DNA of 64,000 nucleotides from Lineus longissimus. Taxonomy: Eukaryota > Nemertea > Pilidiophora > Heteronemertea > Lineidae. This document shows, piece by piece, positions 34,963 through 46,393 of this stretch; position 1 is the stretch's first letter, and each line of letters starts with the position of its first letter. The notes below the pieces were generated by a model. It had not been told where the DNA came from. It made no database searches and worked only from the letters and a program-made list of their open reading frames with translations. The stretch is taken from contig NC_088309.1 of assembly GCF_910592395.1 (NCBI RefSeq), positions 17,982,599-18,046,598 of the forward strand, written 5' to 3'. Made by a program: the position numbers and the translations under genes.

Positions 34963-37900
34963 ATGATGGCCATGAAGAATGATAATCCAGGGTTGGAGGC
35001 AAAGATTGCGGCACTCATGGAGAAAAACGAGAAGAAGAAAAACAATGAAAAAAACCCAGAAAAAATAGATAAAGATGATAAAACTGATAAAGATGCTTCC
35101 ATCACAACCTATGAGGATTACTGCAGGGTGGAAAAATTGGTAATTCTTCATGTCAAACAAAAAAATTAATAACTTTACTGCTTTACAAAAAAAAAATAAT
35201 GTGGGAAACTATTATTTGTGTACCAGTATTCTAAATACCTGAGGGGTATGTGTCCTCCATCATTCAGTATCTTGAATGTTTTAGTTTTATCAACATCCCA
35301 GAATGTATCACTTGGATTTGATGAGAATACCCCTTTGCTACCACTCAAGACAAGTCACTTAGCCTTGAGCTGATTGAAAATTATATTAGAATATTCTTTT
35401 ACAGGACGAATGGCCTTATAGATTGACATCAGAAGGGCCTTTGGGAATTGACGAAAATGCAATGGGGTTCGGAACGAAAGACGATATTGTCAATATCATC
35501 AAGGAAGCAGCACGTATCCTTTTCCCTACACTCCAGGCAGTGCTGAAAATTAAATGTGTATTTGTTTCTTGCTCTGCCACAAATTGCGCAGTATTTTGTA
35601 GAGAGAGGTCTGATTGGCCATGCTCAAGTGTCACTCATTGTAAAATATATAAATACTGAGATAATTGCTTTATAAGGGATGCATTGATTGGTGCATGTGA
35701 CATCAATTGTATCACACACCATTGCTAACTGCATGATACTGCACTATAGCAATAGCATTGTGTAAAACTGCATTTCTATTTTCCTGACCCACGATTAAAT
35801 ACAAACGGCCTACCCCTTTCGAGAAAAAAAGCATTCTTTAAACCCAAATTGGTATTGAAAAGGACCAAAATATTTGATCTTAATGATGGTCAACTGCTCA
35901 ATATATCATGATTAGTTTACCAAGAGTAGCATAACAAATATTTGTCATTTTGCTCTTGGTTTTATATGTAACTTTACATGTTGGTCCAAGGTGGTTGAAT
36001 GTTCATTTAGTTTAAGGTAATCAGGATAGTTTTCATCCTTAACTTTGATTAGCATTGGACTTGGAAGCTCTTGATAGCCTAGAGAATAAGCTTACCACTT
36101 TGGAGCGGATTTTGAAGTCGTATGCTGATAAACTTGTGACGGATGAGCACCGAGAATCGCCGAGTGAATTACAGAAATGGTTGCATTCACCAAGGAAGTG
36201 TAAGCTGTTTCATTTGATTTTGTTTTTGATTTTGTTGGAGGACAAGGTGTTGACCAGTTAGCGTTGGCGGTTGTCACTTGGCGTAAATATTTAGCAAATT
36301 GAAATCAGACCTCTACTTCAAGTACAAGTATAACAAATCATCAATCATTATCCAACTCCCAATAGAGATCATATAGGCATCCTAGAGTCTGCACCAGCAA
36401 GCCCTGTCCTATGTACCCAGTCTCAACTCACACCTAGTCTTGTTTTATGCCTAGCTTTCCAGGCCCACAGCCCTTCTCCTGGTTCCCTTTGGTCTACCTT
36501 CTCCTGGTTCCTTTTCCTTGCAGTATCCAATGCACATATCAAAGGGGAAGTCTGGATTTCTCCATCCTCAAGATATGATCCGACCAAATCCGTCTTTTTG
36601 GTTTCACTTCAGTGACAATGTTGCAGACTGTGGTCCTTCTGGTAACCTCCTCGTTTGTGATGTCCTGTTGCCAGCGCTAACCCAGGTTGCACCTCAGATA
36701 TCAGCCTTCAAAATGATACCACCAGATCGTATTTTCTGATGTAAGGTTGTGGGGGTTTTCTCATACCTTTTGCTTGGATATGTCTCTGATCTCTGCATGA
36801 GGTTGTTTTACTTCTCCATTGCAGCTGTCGATGAATCTGAGGGGGCCAAGTCTCACGGAGGTAAAGCGGTCAGGAAGAACACCTTCTCAGAGTCAGTTGC
36901 AGAGATGCGGAAAAGGAGCCTAGATTTCTGCTCATTTCCTGGATTCAGAAAAGGAGAGCTGACCGAATTGCCAAGTCAGTTGGAGAGCCCACAGATTCTG
37001 CATCGGGTCACCAAAACACAAGATTTCAATGTTAGTTATATGATTTTTGTTGTTTATTTTATTAGTGGCGCTGAAATGGTGATATCCAAAGTAGGCCTAC
37101 GCATAAACTGATTTTGTGCTTGCACTATCGTTAATAATATACCTCGAAATTTAGTGCATGTGATGTCATCATTGTCCAAGTTATACCTGATGGACACAGT
37201 TATTTCAGTAAAATTTACCAATGGGCTCAAATTTTAGGCGACATTTATCTTGTGATGCAGAACATTTCCCCAGGCACCTTTTAGGGCAGGTGGCTCGGTA
37301 AGTTGGAAGGCCTTCCTTGAATTCCCTTTCTCAGTCAGTTGGGGAACTGATTCTCCGAGTTGTACTGTACATTGTTTTAGAGACCAGGTTCTCCATTCAT
37401 ATTTACAATTTGGGATTGTTTTGTTTTTCTTTTAGCCTGGTTTCAAGAAGTTTTGGCAGAAGATCTTCCTGTCCGAAGCATCGGTTGCCATAATGCAAGA
37501 TTTCTTCTGGTGGTTTTTCCTGGACAATTACGAGGTAAGCAGGCACTGAATCTTTCCCAAAGCAGGCCATAGATGATAATGTTTGTGAGACGTAAGTCTC
37601 TTCCCACAACACAAAATTATGAAAGATTAGGATAAATTCACAAGGCATCTCATCTGAAGATTCTTCTCTTCGGCATGTTGTATTAGACAATTTTCAGGAG
37701 ACGCAACACCCTGAGTGTGGGTTTAACCATGGATGATGCTAAATCAATGCATTATTTTATTATTAACACAAAGAGTAATCGAAATGATTCTGCTATTGGA
37801 TTGGAAGGTGATCACTTAAAGATGTTTCATCTTGCCATGTGTTTCATTTTCATTGTTTTGTGATATGTTGATGCTTTCACCTTCAGACAAACAGGAAGGA

Positions 37901-40900
37901 TGAACAGACACTGCTATTCGACCGCATTGCAGACAGTTTTTGTGCCCTCTTCAACAGTATCAATCCAGAAATCAAAGACAAATTCTTCCAGGTAAGAAAT
38001 ACAGGCCAGAGTATATGTCACAAACGACTGGTAGATTTCACAAACTACTGCTGGTAGATGTCACTAAACTACTGGTAGATGTCACAAACTGCTGGTTGAT
38101 GTCACACACTGGTACTAGTGGTAGCTGTCACAAACTGCTGGTTGATGTCACACACTGGTACTAGTGGTAGATGTCACAAACTGCTGGTTGATGTCACACA
38201 CTGGTACTAGTGGTAGCTGTCACAAACTGCTGGTTGATGTCACACACTGGTACTAGTGGTAGATGTCACAAACTGCTGGTTGATGTCACACACTGGTACT
38301 AGTGGTAGATGTCACAAACTGCTGGTTGATGTCACACACTGGTACTAGTGGTAGATGTCACAAACTGCTGGTTGATGTCGCACACTGGTACTAGTGGTAG
38401 TCTTAACGAACTTTGGTAGTCATGTCTTTGTCACAAACTTAGATATCATAAGCTATCAGTGGATGTCGCAATTACTATACACTAGTAGATGTCAGAGTAC
38501 TCACTAGTATGTGACATAAACTACTAGTAGACGTCACAATACTGGTAGATGTCATAACTTATGTCATATTCATGGTAGATGTTGGGCTGTGCAACATGCT
38601 TGTGGTTGAATTATTGGAACTTTAAATGCTGACTCAGTACTTTCAAGCAGATAATCCCTCCATCTAGAGATAAGCATAATTCTAATAAAGAATTCACTCG
38701 AATTATTTGTAGGTTTATGACAACTGTCTGGCACAAGCTATCTTTGCGGCATACTATGAAGCTTTCTCAGAGTCTCAAAAGCAGTTTGACGACGACTTCA
38801 AGGCCAAACTAATCAATACAACGAGCCAATGGATATCTGGTGTAAGGCCTGCACCCCGCGTTTACAAATCCTGGAACATCAAACGATTGACGAGAAAATC
38901 ACTAAAGCCGGGAGATGATACAAAGAATAACATGTCTAAGATGGTGTCTGCTCTTAGTCAAGATGGAGGTGAGATTCTATCACGTAGACAAGATCAAAGC
39001 GCCACACGGATTTAAATTGTTGCAACGTACCTGCGATTATGATTTGAATGATCACCGCTGTTTAATCTTTGTGTCCTTGAGCAATTCACTCGACCCTAAA
39101 TTGCTTTGTTTTTCAAACGAGACATAAGTAGATGTTCCTTTTACCCAGTGTCTTTGCCAGAGCAGTAAAAAAAAAAAACCCAGTGAAAAACATGAGTAGA
39201 GCTTGTGATGCTCTCTCCCTCTCGTCACACTAGGCCAGTAAACCCAATTGGTACCTAACCATAGTGGCACCCTAAAATGCTCATCCTGCTTTGGAGGAGG
39301 AATACTCCCTGGAGAACGTCTCCAAATGCGTAGCAAACGCTTAGAAAATAGGAGAAAATTCATCCGTTGTTGTTTTTTCTGAGAAAAACTTAAAATTTGG
39401 TTTATAATTCCGAAGCTGCACTTCTTAGTCTTGTGTTTATTTTCGAAAACTATTTTGTTTCATTTCCAGTCAAAATAGACCTTGACATTGACTCCTTTGA
39501 AAAAATGGTCAACAAACTAGGCGACACTGGTCCAGGTGTTACAAACTCTCGCCAAAATACCGCTGACCTAGGTTCCACTAGGCCTGTGACTGTGTCAGGG
39601 CCTGCAGCATTGCCATCACAGTCCATACAGCCGTTGAATGTTTCAAGACAGGCACAGTGTGGTTCCCCTAGAAAAGTAGGGAAAGAGGTAGGATTTCTCT
39701 GAACACATTATTTGCATTTGCCATTGTATGGGTCTATTCACCTACATGTAAATGTGTTGCTATAGGGCAGGAAAGGGTTATGAATTTCTTCTCTACCTCA
39801 AACAGAATCTTTTTATTTGTTCCTTTATTTTGACAGTTATTCAAAAGAATGAATGAAAGATGTAAGCTCATGGAAGTTCTATTCAAACAGTGATTCAGGC
39901 CACGAATTAAAAAAATAATTAGAGGGGACCCATTTCATTTGGCCCTTGGATTCAGGAAAATATGGAAAAAAAGATTTGAGAGGGCACAATTGCCATTTCC
40001 AAGGGCACAGAATGCCATGGCAGCAGATGGCCTAGTGGTTAAATTCGAGCCCGGTGATGAGACCCTCGTCGATAAGGCCCTTAATTGACATTCAGCAATT
40101 TCCATTTTGACCTATCAAAGAGTTAAAATTCATAAATAGATTTGCTCACTCATGCATTTCATCAACTTTTTCAATTTCAGTCTCATCAAGCTGGTCCAGG
40201 GCCCAAGTTCGAACGTGTGCTCTTCGATACGTTGGGTAGAAGTCCCCTGATTGCTCACTACTTGCACAGAAGACAGCTTCAAGACATCAAAAGACCAGAG
40301 CTAAAAGTCAAAAGAACTGAAGTGGTTTCAGTTCAATATCCTTTCAGTGATTCTTTAGAAGAATTCTTGTTTTTGCTTTGTCCATGTGATTGTTAGTTAT
40401 ATCCTCATGTCGTCACCATTGGGCACCAAGCTATTGTTGGCCGATAGGGACTGTGTGTTTAACCAGGGAAAAGGAGTCCATGGCAGGCTCTTTGTGTCTC
40501 ATTCATGGGGGTCTTTAGCGTGGGTCATCCTTAAAAGTGTACACTACCATCCATTCACAGGCACCAATAACAAGTCATAAAAAAAAAGAAATATTAGTGG
40601 TCATAAACGAAATAAGGAGGCACTATTGCACAGTTTCTGGACATTGCACGACATCTGTATCATAAGAAAAGAGATTTTTTGTCCAATATTACAAGGGTTC
40701 AAAGGTTACCTCAGGGAGGGACATAAAGTTAAATGAGTAGTAATAGTTATGAGTAATTTTCCTTAACTGTTTAGCACGCAGGATGCACCAACATACCGTG
40801 ACCTTATAAACAATAGGATGGCAATGTCACAAACACTGTCAAAGGAATATCAGAGGTATGTGGGGTAGTCGTCTTCAAGTTCAGTGCGAAAGAAACATTG

Positions 40901-42137
40901 GCATTGGCTTAAGCTCTATCTGGCCCCAGCCACCTCCCATACCAAGTGCAGGCAACATTAAGTCCCGAATGGAACTAAAATAGAACCTTTCTATGAAGGA
41001 TTTCCCTGGGATAGACAAACGCCATGATTACAAAGGTATAATTGAATCAAAAACTTAACACCGGAGGGTGATCAGAGTTCTGAATAAAGATTGTGTTCTG
41101 TTAACAGAGGTTTGGCTTAGGGAGGTTCCACTGTTAAATGATTTGAAATTTGTCTTGAGAAAGTTCCAACTAGCACTGATATTCAAACCTTTTGATTAGC
41201 AAACATTAGAAAGGGGTGTGGTTAAAAGTTCATTTTTATTTTATGCACAAATTTTACAAACCTAGGAACTGTATCGTCCCATTATCTTTGCAGAATCTGC
41301 GACCAGACAAACCAAGAGATACTGAGAATTGAGAGGAAGAAGATCGACACCAACCGAGAAATTGACGCCCTTCAAAAGGAGATTCTATTCAATAGAAATC
41401 CTGTTGACCTGAAGATAATGAGTGAAAAAATCTTGGAAATGAGAGTAAGTTGGCCAGGGAGCCTCATAACCTAGCGGTTAACATTGCTGGCTGCCACGCA
41501 TTAGGGCCCGGGTTCGATCTCGTTGAGAACCCAGGTATTTCTGGATGAACCGTTGTGCCTTTCAAGGAACTTAAATTCCTGGCTCTTCACTGTCCTTCAA
41601 ATGAGAAGTCGACGGAGTCACTTCGCCAAGAAACCCCATTGGCGCCTAAACCATAAAACGCTTATCCCACATAGGAGAACAAATCCTCCCTGGAGAAAAT
41701 CACCTCAAAGTGCAGAGTGAATGCTTAAGAAGAAGAAGAAGAAGAAGAGTAAACAAATTGAAGATGCAAAAAGGGTGTAATGCACCCCTTTCACAGGTCA
41801 TTCTTAACAGCATCCACCAGGTTTAAAGTCAAGTTTTGAATCATAACAATAAAAGTTTATAAGACGTAGTATTTAAGAGGTGCTGCTGCAATGCAGAAAA
41901 CGGAACCTAAAACAGCGCGATGAATCAGATTGAAATGTTATGTAACAAATACCATGGAGTGTTTCATGCCAGCCATGATGGTGGTTGATGGTCTGATTTA
42001 GATTGTTTGATGCAACACATTGAAATATGATAAATTGTCTTATTTTTGGGTTTCAGGAAAGAAACACCCCTACAGCAGGCATAAACGTAGGAGATTTAAG
42101 GATACAGTGTGACGACTCTTCCGAAGACAGTGACTGA
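34963..42137 (+). CDS. FAM227B: FAM227B-like protein
   Basis: FAM227-family protein; its molecular function is not established as far as I know. Exons: 34963-35139, 35405-35513, 36053-36199, 36825-37030, 37436-37534, 37887-37991, 38713-38968, 39470-39687, 40181-about 40321, 40782-40855, 41294-41444, 42057-42137; about 587 residues (human about 508). All phases agree except the donor after 40321, where three weak in-frame sites lie within 9 bases. The family hallmark KKFWQKIFLSEASVAIMQDF followed by FWWFFLDNY is at about 218-245. A Lys/Glu-rich N-terminus precedes DEWPYRLTSEGPLGID and LEALDSLENKLTTLERIL. Later come FDTLGRSPLIAHYLHRRQL, APTYRDLINNRMA, a basic helix (LRIERKKIDTNREIDALQKE) and an acidic end (DDSSEDSD). 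It is convergent with GALK2, as in human, which supports B rather than A. An upstream exon is possible. Confidence 0.88.
38020..38400 (+). repeat. 46-bp minisatellite in FAM227B intron
   Basis: About seven units of GTAGATGTCACAAACTGCTG then GTTGATGTCACACACTGGTA then CTAGTG begin just after the donor of the exon ending 37991. Degenerate GTAGATGTCA blocks continue to about 38590. Confidence 0.9.
41457..41750 (+). mobile_element. tRNA-derived SINE
   Basis: The head has A-box-like CATAACCTAGCGGTTAACAT and B-box GGGTTCGATCTC. The body ends in an (AAG)n tail at about 41727-41750. A reverse-strand relative at 52300-52597 shares the head and the GAACCCAGG and CTGGATGAACCG blocks. It sits in the FAM227B intron after the exon ending 41444. 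Confidence 0.75.
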
Positions 42138-42457
42138 GGCCAGAGTAGTGGAATTGGGATAATAGCTCATCAGTGAGAAATCGATAGTCAAGAGCTAATT
42201 AGTTTTGTGATTGCTAATCTTTCATATGGCTAGTTTCTCCATTTGAGGGGTGATATCTCATCAAAGAAAAATCTGAGGGAGATCAGACACTACCTTGTTT
42301 TGTGAAAAACTAATTATTTTATGAAAAACTAATTAGTTTTCTGATTGCTAACCTTTCATTTGATTAGTTTCTCCTTTTGAGAAATTTAAGCTCAACTTAA
42401 AAATGAGATTGTTAAATGAATTGTACTCAATGTGTATATAATTGTAAAAAGTTCTAT

Positions 42458-42463
42458 ATTAAA
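42458..42463 (+). promoter_or_regulatory. FAM227B polyadenylation signal candidate
   Basis: ATTAAA about 320 bases after the stop codon in an A/T-rich stretch; a further AATA-rich run follows. It is a common variant hexamer. Confidence 0.4.
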
Positions 42464-42520
42464 CAAAATGGATAAAACAATATTAATATACTCTCTTTAT
42501 TCTTTTGAAAGGTGGCATCG

Positions 42521-42757
42521 TTAAAGGCCTATGCCATTCGTTAAAAATTTCAAATTTGTAATTGAATTTGAAAATTTCCAATTGCGTAAATACATGCTGA
42601 ATATAAACTTCAGCATTGCCGTTGTGTAGACTGATATACAAATACTATACATACCAAGTTTCAGCTAATTTGTATGCATAACTGCACTACAGCATTGTGT
42701 ATGCATGCATTTCTATTTTCCTGGACCACCAGTAATTACGAACGGCGTACCCCTTCA
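42521..42757. repeat. MITE family B, copy downstream of FAM227B
   Basis: Starts TTAAAGGCCTATGCCATTCG and ends AACGGCGTACCCCTTCAA. The ends are inverted repeats, with one base changed in the right TTAA. Confidence 0.7.
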
Positions 42758-43707
42758 ACTTCCAAATTCCTCCGGGCAGTACAGTCATGCATGGCATTGA
42801 TCACAGCTGGGTTCTGGTCTGGTCTTTCCCACATCACTCGGGAGACAATGTTATACTTTAACCAACTAACTGAAACCCCCACTGCATATGACTGTCTTAG
42901 GCATGTCATTTTTTCTTAATGTTTTAAAACCACTGATTTTGACTGAAAGACCACTGCAAAGCACTGCCACCTGCATATCATTATGAACGACATATTTCAA
43001 AAACACTGCCTATGACTGAAAGACCACTGATTTCCACTTCTCCAACTCTGATCGAAACCCGTGGCATTTTCAACATGACTGAAAACCACTGCTTTATGAC
43101 TGTTGAGATTAAGACTGGATGGCAGTGTAAAGCAGTGGTAATTGCAGTCAAATTCAGTGTTAAATATCACCCACAATCCAACCTGAGACAGGAATCTAGT
43201 AAGTTTGAATTTGATAGTCAAACATTCAAGAAATCGTTGCAGCTCATCATATACATCGGCTATTCAGCCCATTTGATGCAAATGTGGAATTACAGACCCA
43301 ACTCTTGCTCTGTTGCTTCAAACCAAGAAGAATATGGGCCAAAGGAGGCCACACAGACCACAAAACTTGTGCCCTTTATGGCAAACCTCTATGAGAGGGG
43401 GGCATTTTTTGCCGGAAATGGTCTACATCTTGTATACATTTCATAATGCATAACGCTTAAGAAGGTCTTGAAGTTTAAGACGCTAAGAGGAGATAGTGTG
43501 GTTCAGAAAAATGTTCCCTCAACAATATGCTGTCCATAAAAGTCCAATCCTTGCATACCATCCGGACGCCGAACCATGTGACATGACCGTTTTCATTTCA
43601 TAACACAATGTCCAGAACATTGCCCACTTCTGTTACTGGAAGACTCACGTACCTGTCTTAACACCTGGCAGTGGTCTGTGTGTTGCAGTACCGACCAGAA
43701 TGCTCTG
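42758..43707. other. Intergenic, one uncertain ORF
   Basis: A 144-codon plus-strand ORF (43012-43446) overlaps tandem GACTGAAAGACCACTG and CATGACTGAAAACCACTG blocks at its start and shows no conserved motif. I do not treat it as a gene. Confidence 0.35.
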
Positions 43708-44745
43708 CCATATAAAAGGCTGCCTTGTCTTTAAAATGCCTCTTCATAATGGGGCTGAATGGGCCTCTGGGTAGTTCAAGATGGTCTCATCATAAAAAGG
43801 CCCTCTTGTCTTCAAGATGCCTCTTTATAATGGGGCTGAATGAGCCTCAGGGCAGTTCGAGAGAGCCTCTTCATAAAAGACTGTCTTGTTTTCAAAATGC
43901 CTCTTCACAAGCCTCAGGGTAGTTCAAGAAGGCCTCCTCATAAAAAGGTAGCCGGTCTTCAAAATGCCTCTTCATAATGGGGCTGAACATGCTGAAATAG
44001 CTTCTGGATAGTTCAAGATGGCCTCATAAAAAGGCTGTCTGTCTTCAAAATGCCTCTTCATAATAGAGCTGAATGGGCCTCTGGGTACTACAAGATGGCC
44101 TCCTCATAAAAGGCAGCCTGTCTTCAAAAGGCCTCTTCATATGGGGTTGAATGGGTCTCTGGGTATTTCAAGAAGGGCTCCTTATAAAAAGGCAGCCTGT
44201 CTTCAAAAGGCCACTTCATATGGGGCTGAATGGGTCTCTGGGTATTTCAAAAAGGCCTTCTCATAAAAAGGCAGCCTGTCTTCAAAATGCCTCTTCATAT
44301 GGGGCTGAATGGGTCTCTGGGTATTTCAAGAAGGCCTCCTCATAAAAAGGCAGCCTGTCTTCAAAAGGCCTCTTCATAATGGGGCTGAATGGGTCTCTGG
44401 GTATTTCAAGAAGGCCTCCTCATAAAAAGGCAACCGCTGTCTTCAAAAGGCCTCTTCACGATGGAGCTGAATTAACCTCTAGGAAGTTCAAGATGGCCTC
44501 TTCATAAAAATGCAGCCGTGGCCTGTCTTCAAAATGGCTTTTCATAATAGGGCTGAATGAGCCTCTGGGTATTTCAAGAAGGTCTCTTCATGAAACGGCT
44601 GTCATGTCTTCAAAATCCTCTTCATATGGGGCTGAATGGTTCTGGGTAGTTCAAGAAGGCCTCCTCATGAAAAGGCTGTCTGCCTTCAAAATGCCTCTTC
44701 CATGTCTTCATAATGGGGCTGATTGGGCCTTCGGGAAAATAAGTG
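43708..44745 (+). repeat. About 80-bp minisatellite between FAM227B and GALK2
   Basis: About a dozen imperfect units containing CTTCAAAATGCCTCTTCATA, ATGGGGCTGAATGGGCCTCT, GGGTAGTTCAAGATGGCCTC and CTCATAAAAAGGCAGCCTGT. Units vary by indels, so no frame persists. Confidence 0.9.
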
Positions 44746-45355
44746 AAAAGAGAGTATTGTATTTTTACATTGTTTTATTTCTATAAGAATAATCAAATAA
44801 TAAAAGTCCCATGTGGATGCGATTACACTATATAGATAAAAGATAGTGACTTTAAGTACATGAGGGATTTGATACATGTCGTCTTACGTCTTCATATGAA
44901 CACTCTTCAACAGAAATCACTGCTGCTTCAACATATAAGGTCATTTTAATCTTTTATACAATGATATGACCCTGGTAACAAATGACATATACATATACAA
45001 TAATACTTTACTTGGGTTGTGGAATGATAAAGGAAAATCAATGCTTTTTTAATGAACAATGGAAGTTAATTTATTTGGGTCTGCGCTAGACTATGATTTC
45101 ATCGGAGCTTCACCTGAGACAAAGAAATGAGCCAAAAGATGTAAGTACGGTAGTAGACAGCGGTCCAAACAATAAAAACAATAAAGGACCTTTTGTTGGT
45201 GAAATTGACATGGGGTTGAAATCTGTTGTATATTGAACTGCTACCTGCTGGTAATAAAGTTTCCGCCCCAGTAAGATTAAGAAGTTTTTCTCTCAGTTCG
45301 ACTAACTTCCAGCTGGTCAACACATTAAAAGAACCAGTTGCCAAAGCTGCCCACC

Positions 45356-45596
45356 TTAAAGGTCTATGCCTTTTGTTAAAAGTTTGAAATTTGTATAATT
45401 GAATTTGAAATGTTTTACTTGCATACGTTCATACAGAATATAAATTTCAACATTGCCATTGTGCAGACAGATACAAATACTGTATTTACACAGTTTCAGC
45501 TAAGTTGCATGCATAATAACTGGACTATGGCATTGTGTATAACTGCATTTCCATTTTCCTGACCCACTATAACTTACGCACAGCATACCCCTTTAA
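45356..45596. repeat. MITE family B, copy upstream of MITE E
   Basis: TTAAAGGTCTATGCCTTTTG at the left and GCATACCCCTTTAA at the right. Complete TTAA on both edges. Confidence 0.7.
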
Positions 45597-45794
45597 AATA
45601 CCCAAAGAGGTAAAATCAACCAAAGGTCACCAAACATTTTAGTCTTACGCAATATAGTTATCCAAGTTCTCACAGTAATGCTAGAGCATTTTCATAGAAA
45701 TTATTTTTTACCTAATTGCAGTTTTTCGATAAAATTAGTAGAAACTAAAATCAAATGGTAATGGTTGGCAGGCATGAGTTTCATACTTAGTCAT

Positions 45795-46211
45795 CTATAG
45801 TCAGCTTCAGAAGTAAATGTCACTGTCCTTTTGGGCCACAGTGCAAAAACTACTGGGCTGATTTCTTAAACGTGTGGTTTTTCTTAAATCTAACTTTGGA
45901 CTCAACACAATTTCCAGGTTGAAGACCTGCAAATCAAGTAAAACTGTTTTTTCTTAATTGGGGACCTTAAAAGATTTTCGGGGTCTGGAAAGGGACTGCT
46001 TTTTTCTAATGGACTGTTTTAAATGAAACTTAATCAATTCGAAGATATACATGAAGAAAATAACCTGAGGATCTCATGAAAACTCAGCAGAGGAGAAAAT
46101 GTCAAAATTAATGCACCACATCAATGTATAGGAATACATACAAATAGGCCCAGTAGATTTTACACTGCAGCCCAAAAGGACAGTGACATTTACTTCTGAA
46201 GCTGACTATAG
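45795..46211. mobile_element. MITE family E with about 65-bp inverted ends
   Basis: CTATAGTCAGCTTCAGAAGT and AATGTCACTGTCCTTTTGGG at 45795-45860 are repeated inverted at 46146-46211 with few differences. The 290-bp centre has no ORF. It lies about 180 bp beyond the GALK2 stop codon, so it may fall in the 3' UTR. Confidence 0.8.
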
Positions 46212-46393
46212 GTAAAGAATAAAAAAACCCAAGACATCCAGCAGTGATTTCATCAAAATATTAACTAGGTACTGACAACAATGTGACTAAATTTTGAACT
46301 GGGATAAGTAATTAAATCAGAATAAGTACTTGAATAAAACTACTAGAATTTGAGAGTTCTGTTTAAAAACTGGGTCCTTGATTTGCAGAGTGT

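Noticed and set aside
43012-43446. 144-codon ORF between FAM227B and GALK2
   Set aside because: It starts inside short tandem GACTGAAAGACCACTG repeats, has no recognisable motif and no splice partner.
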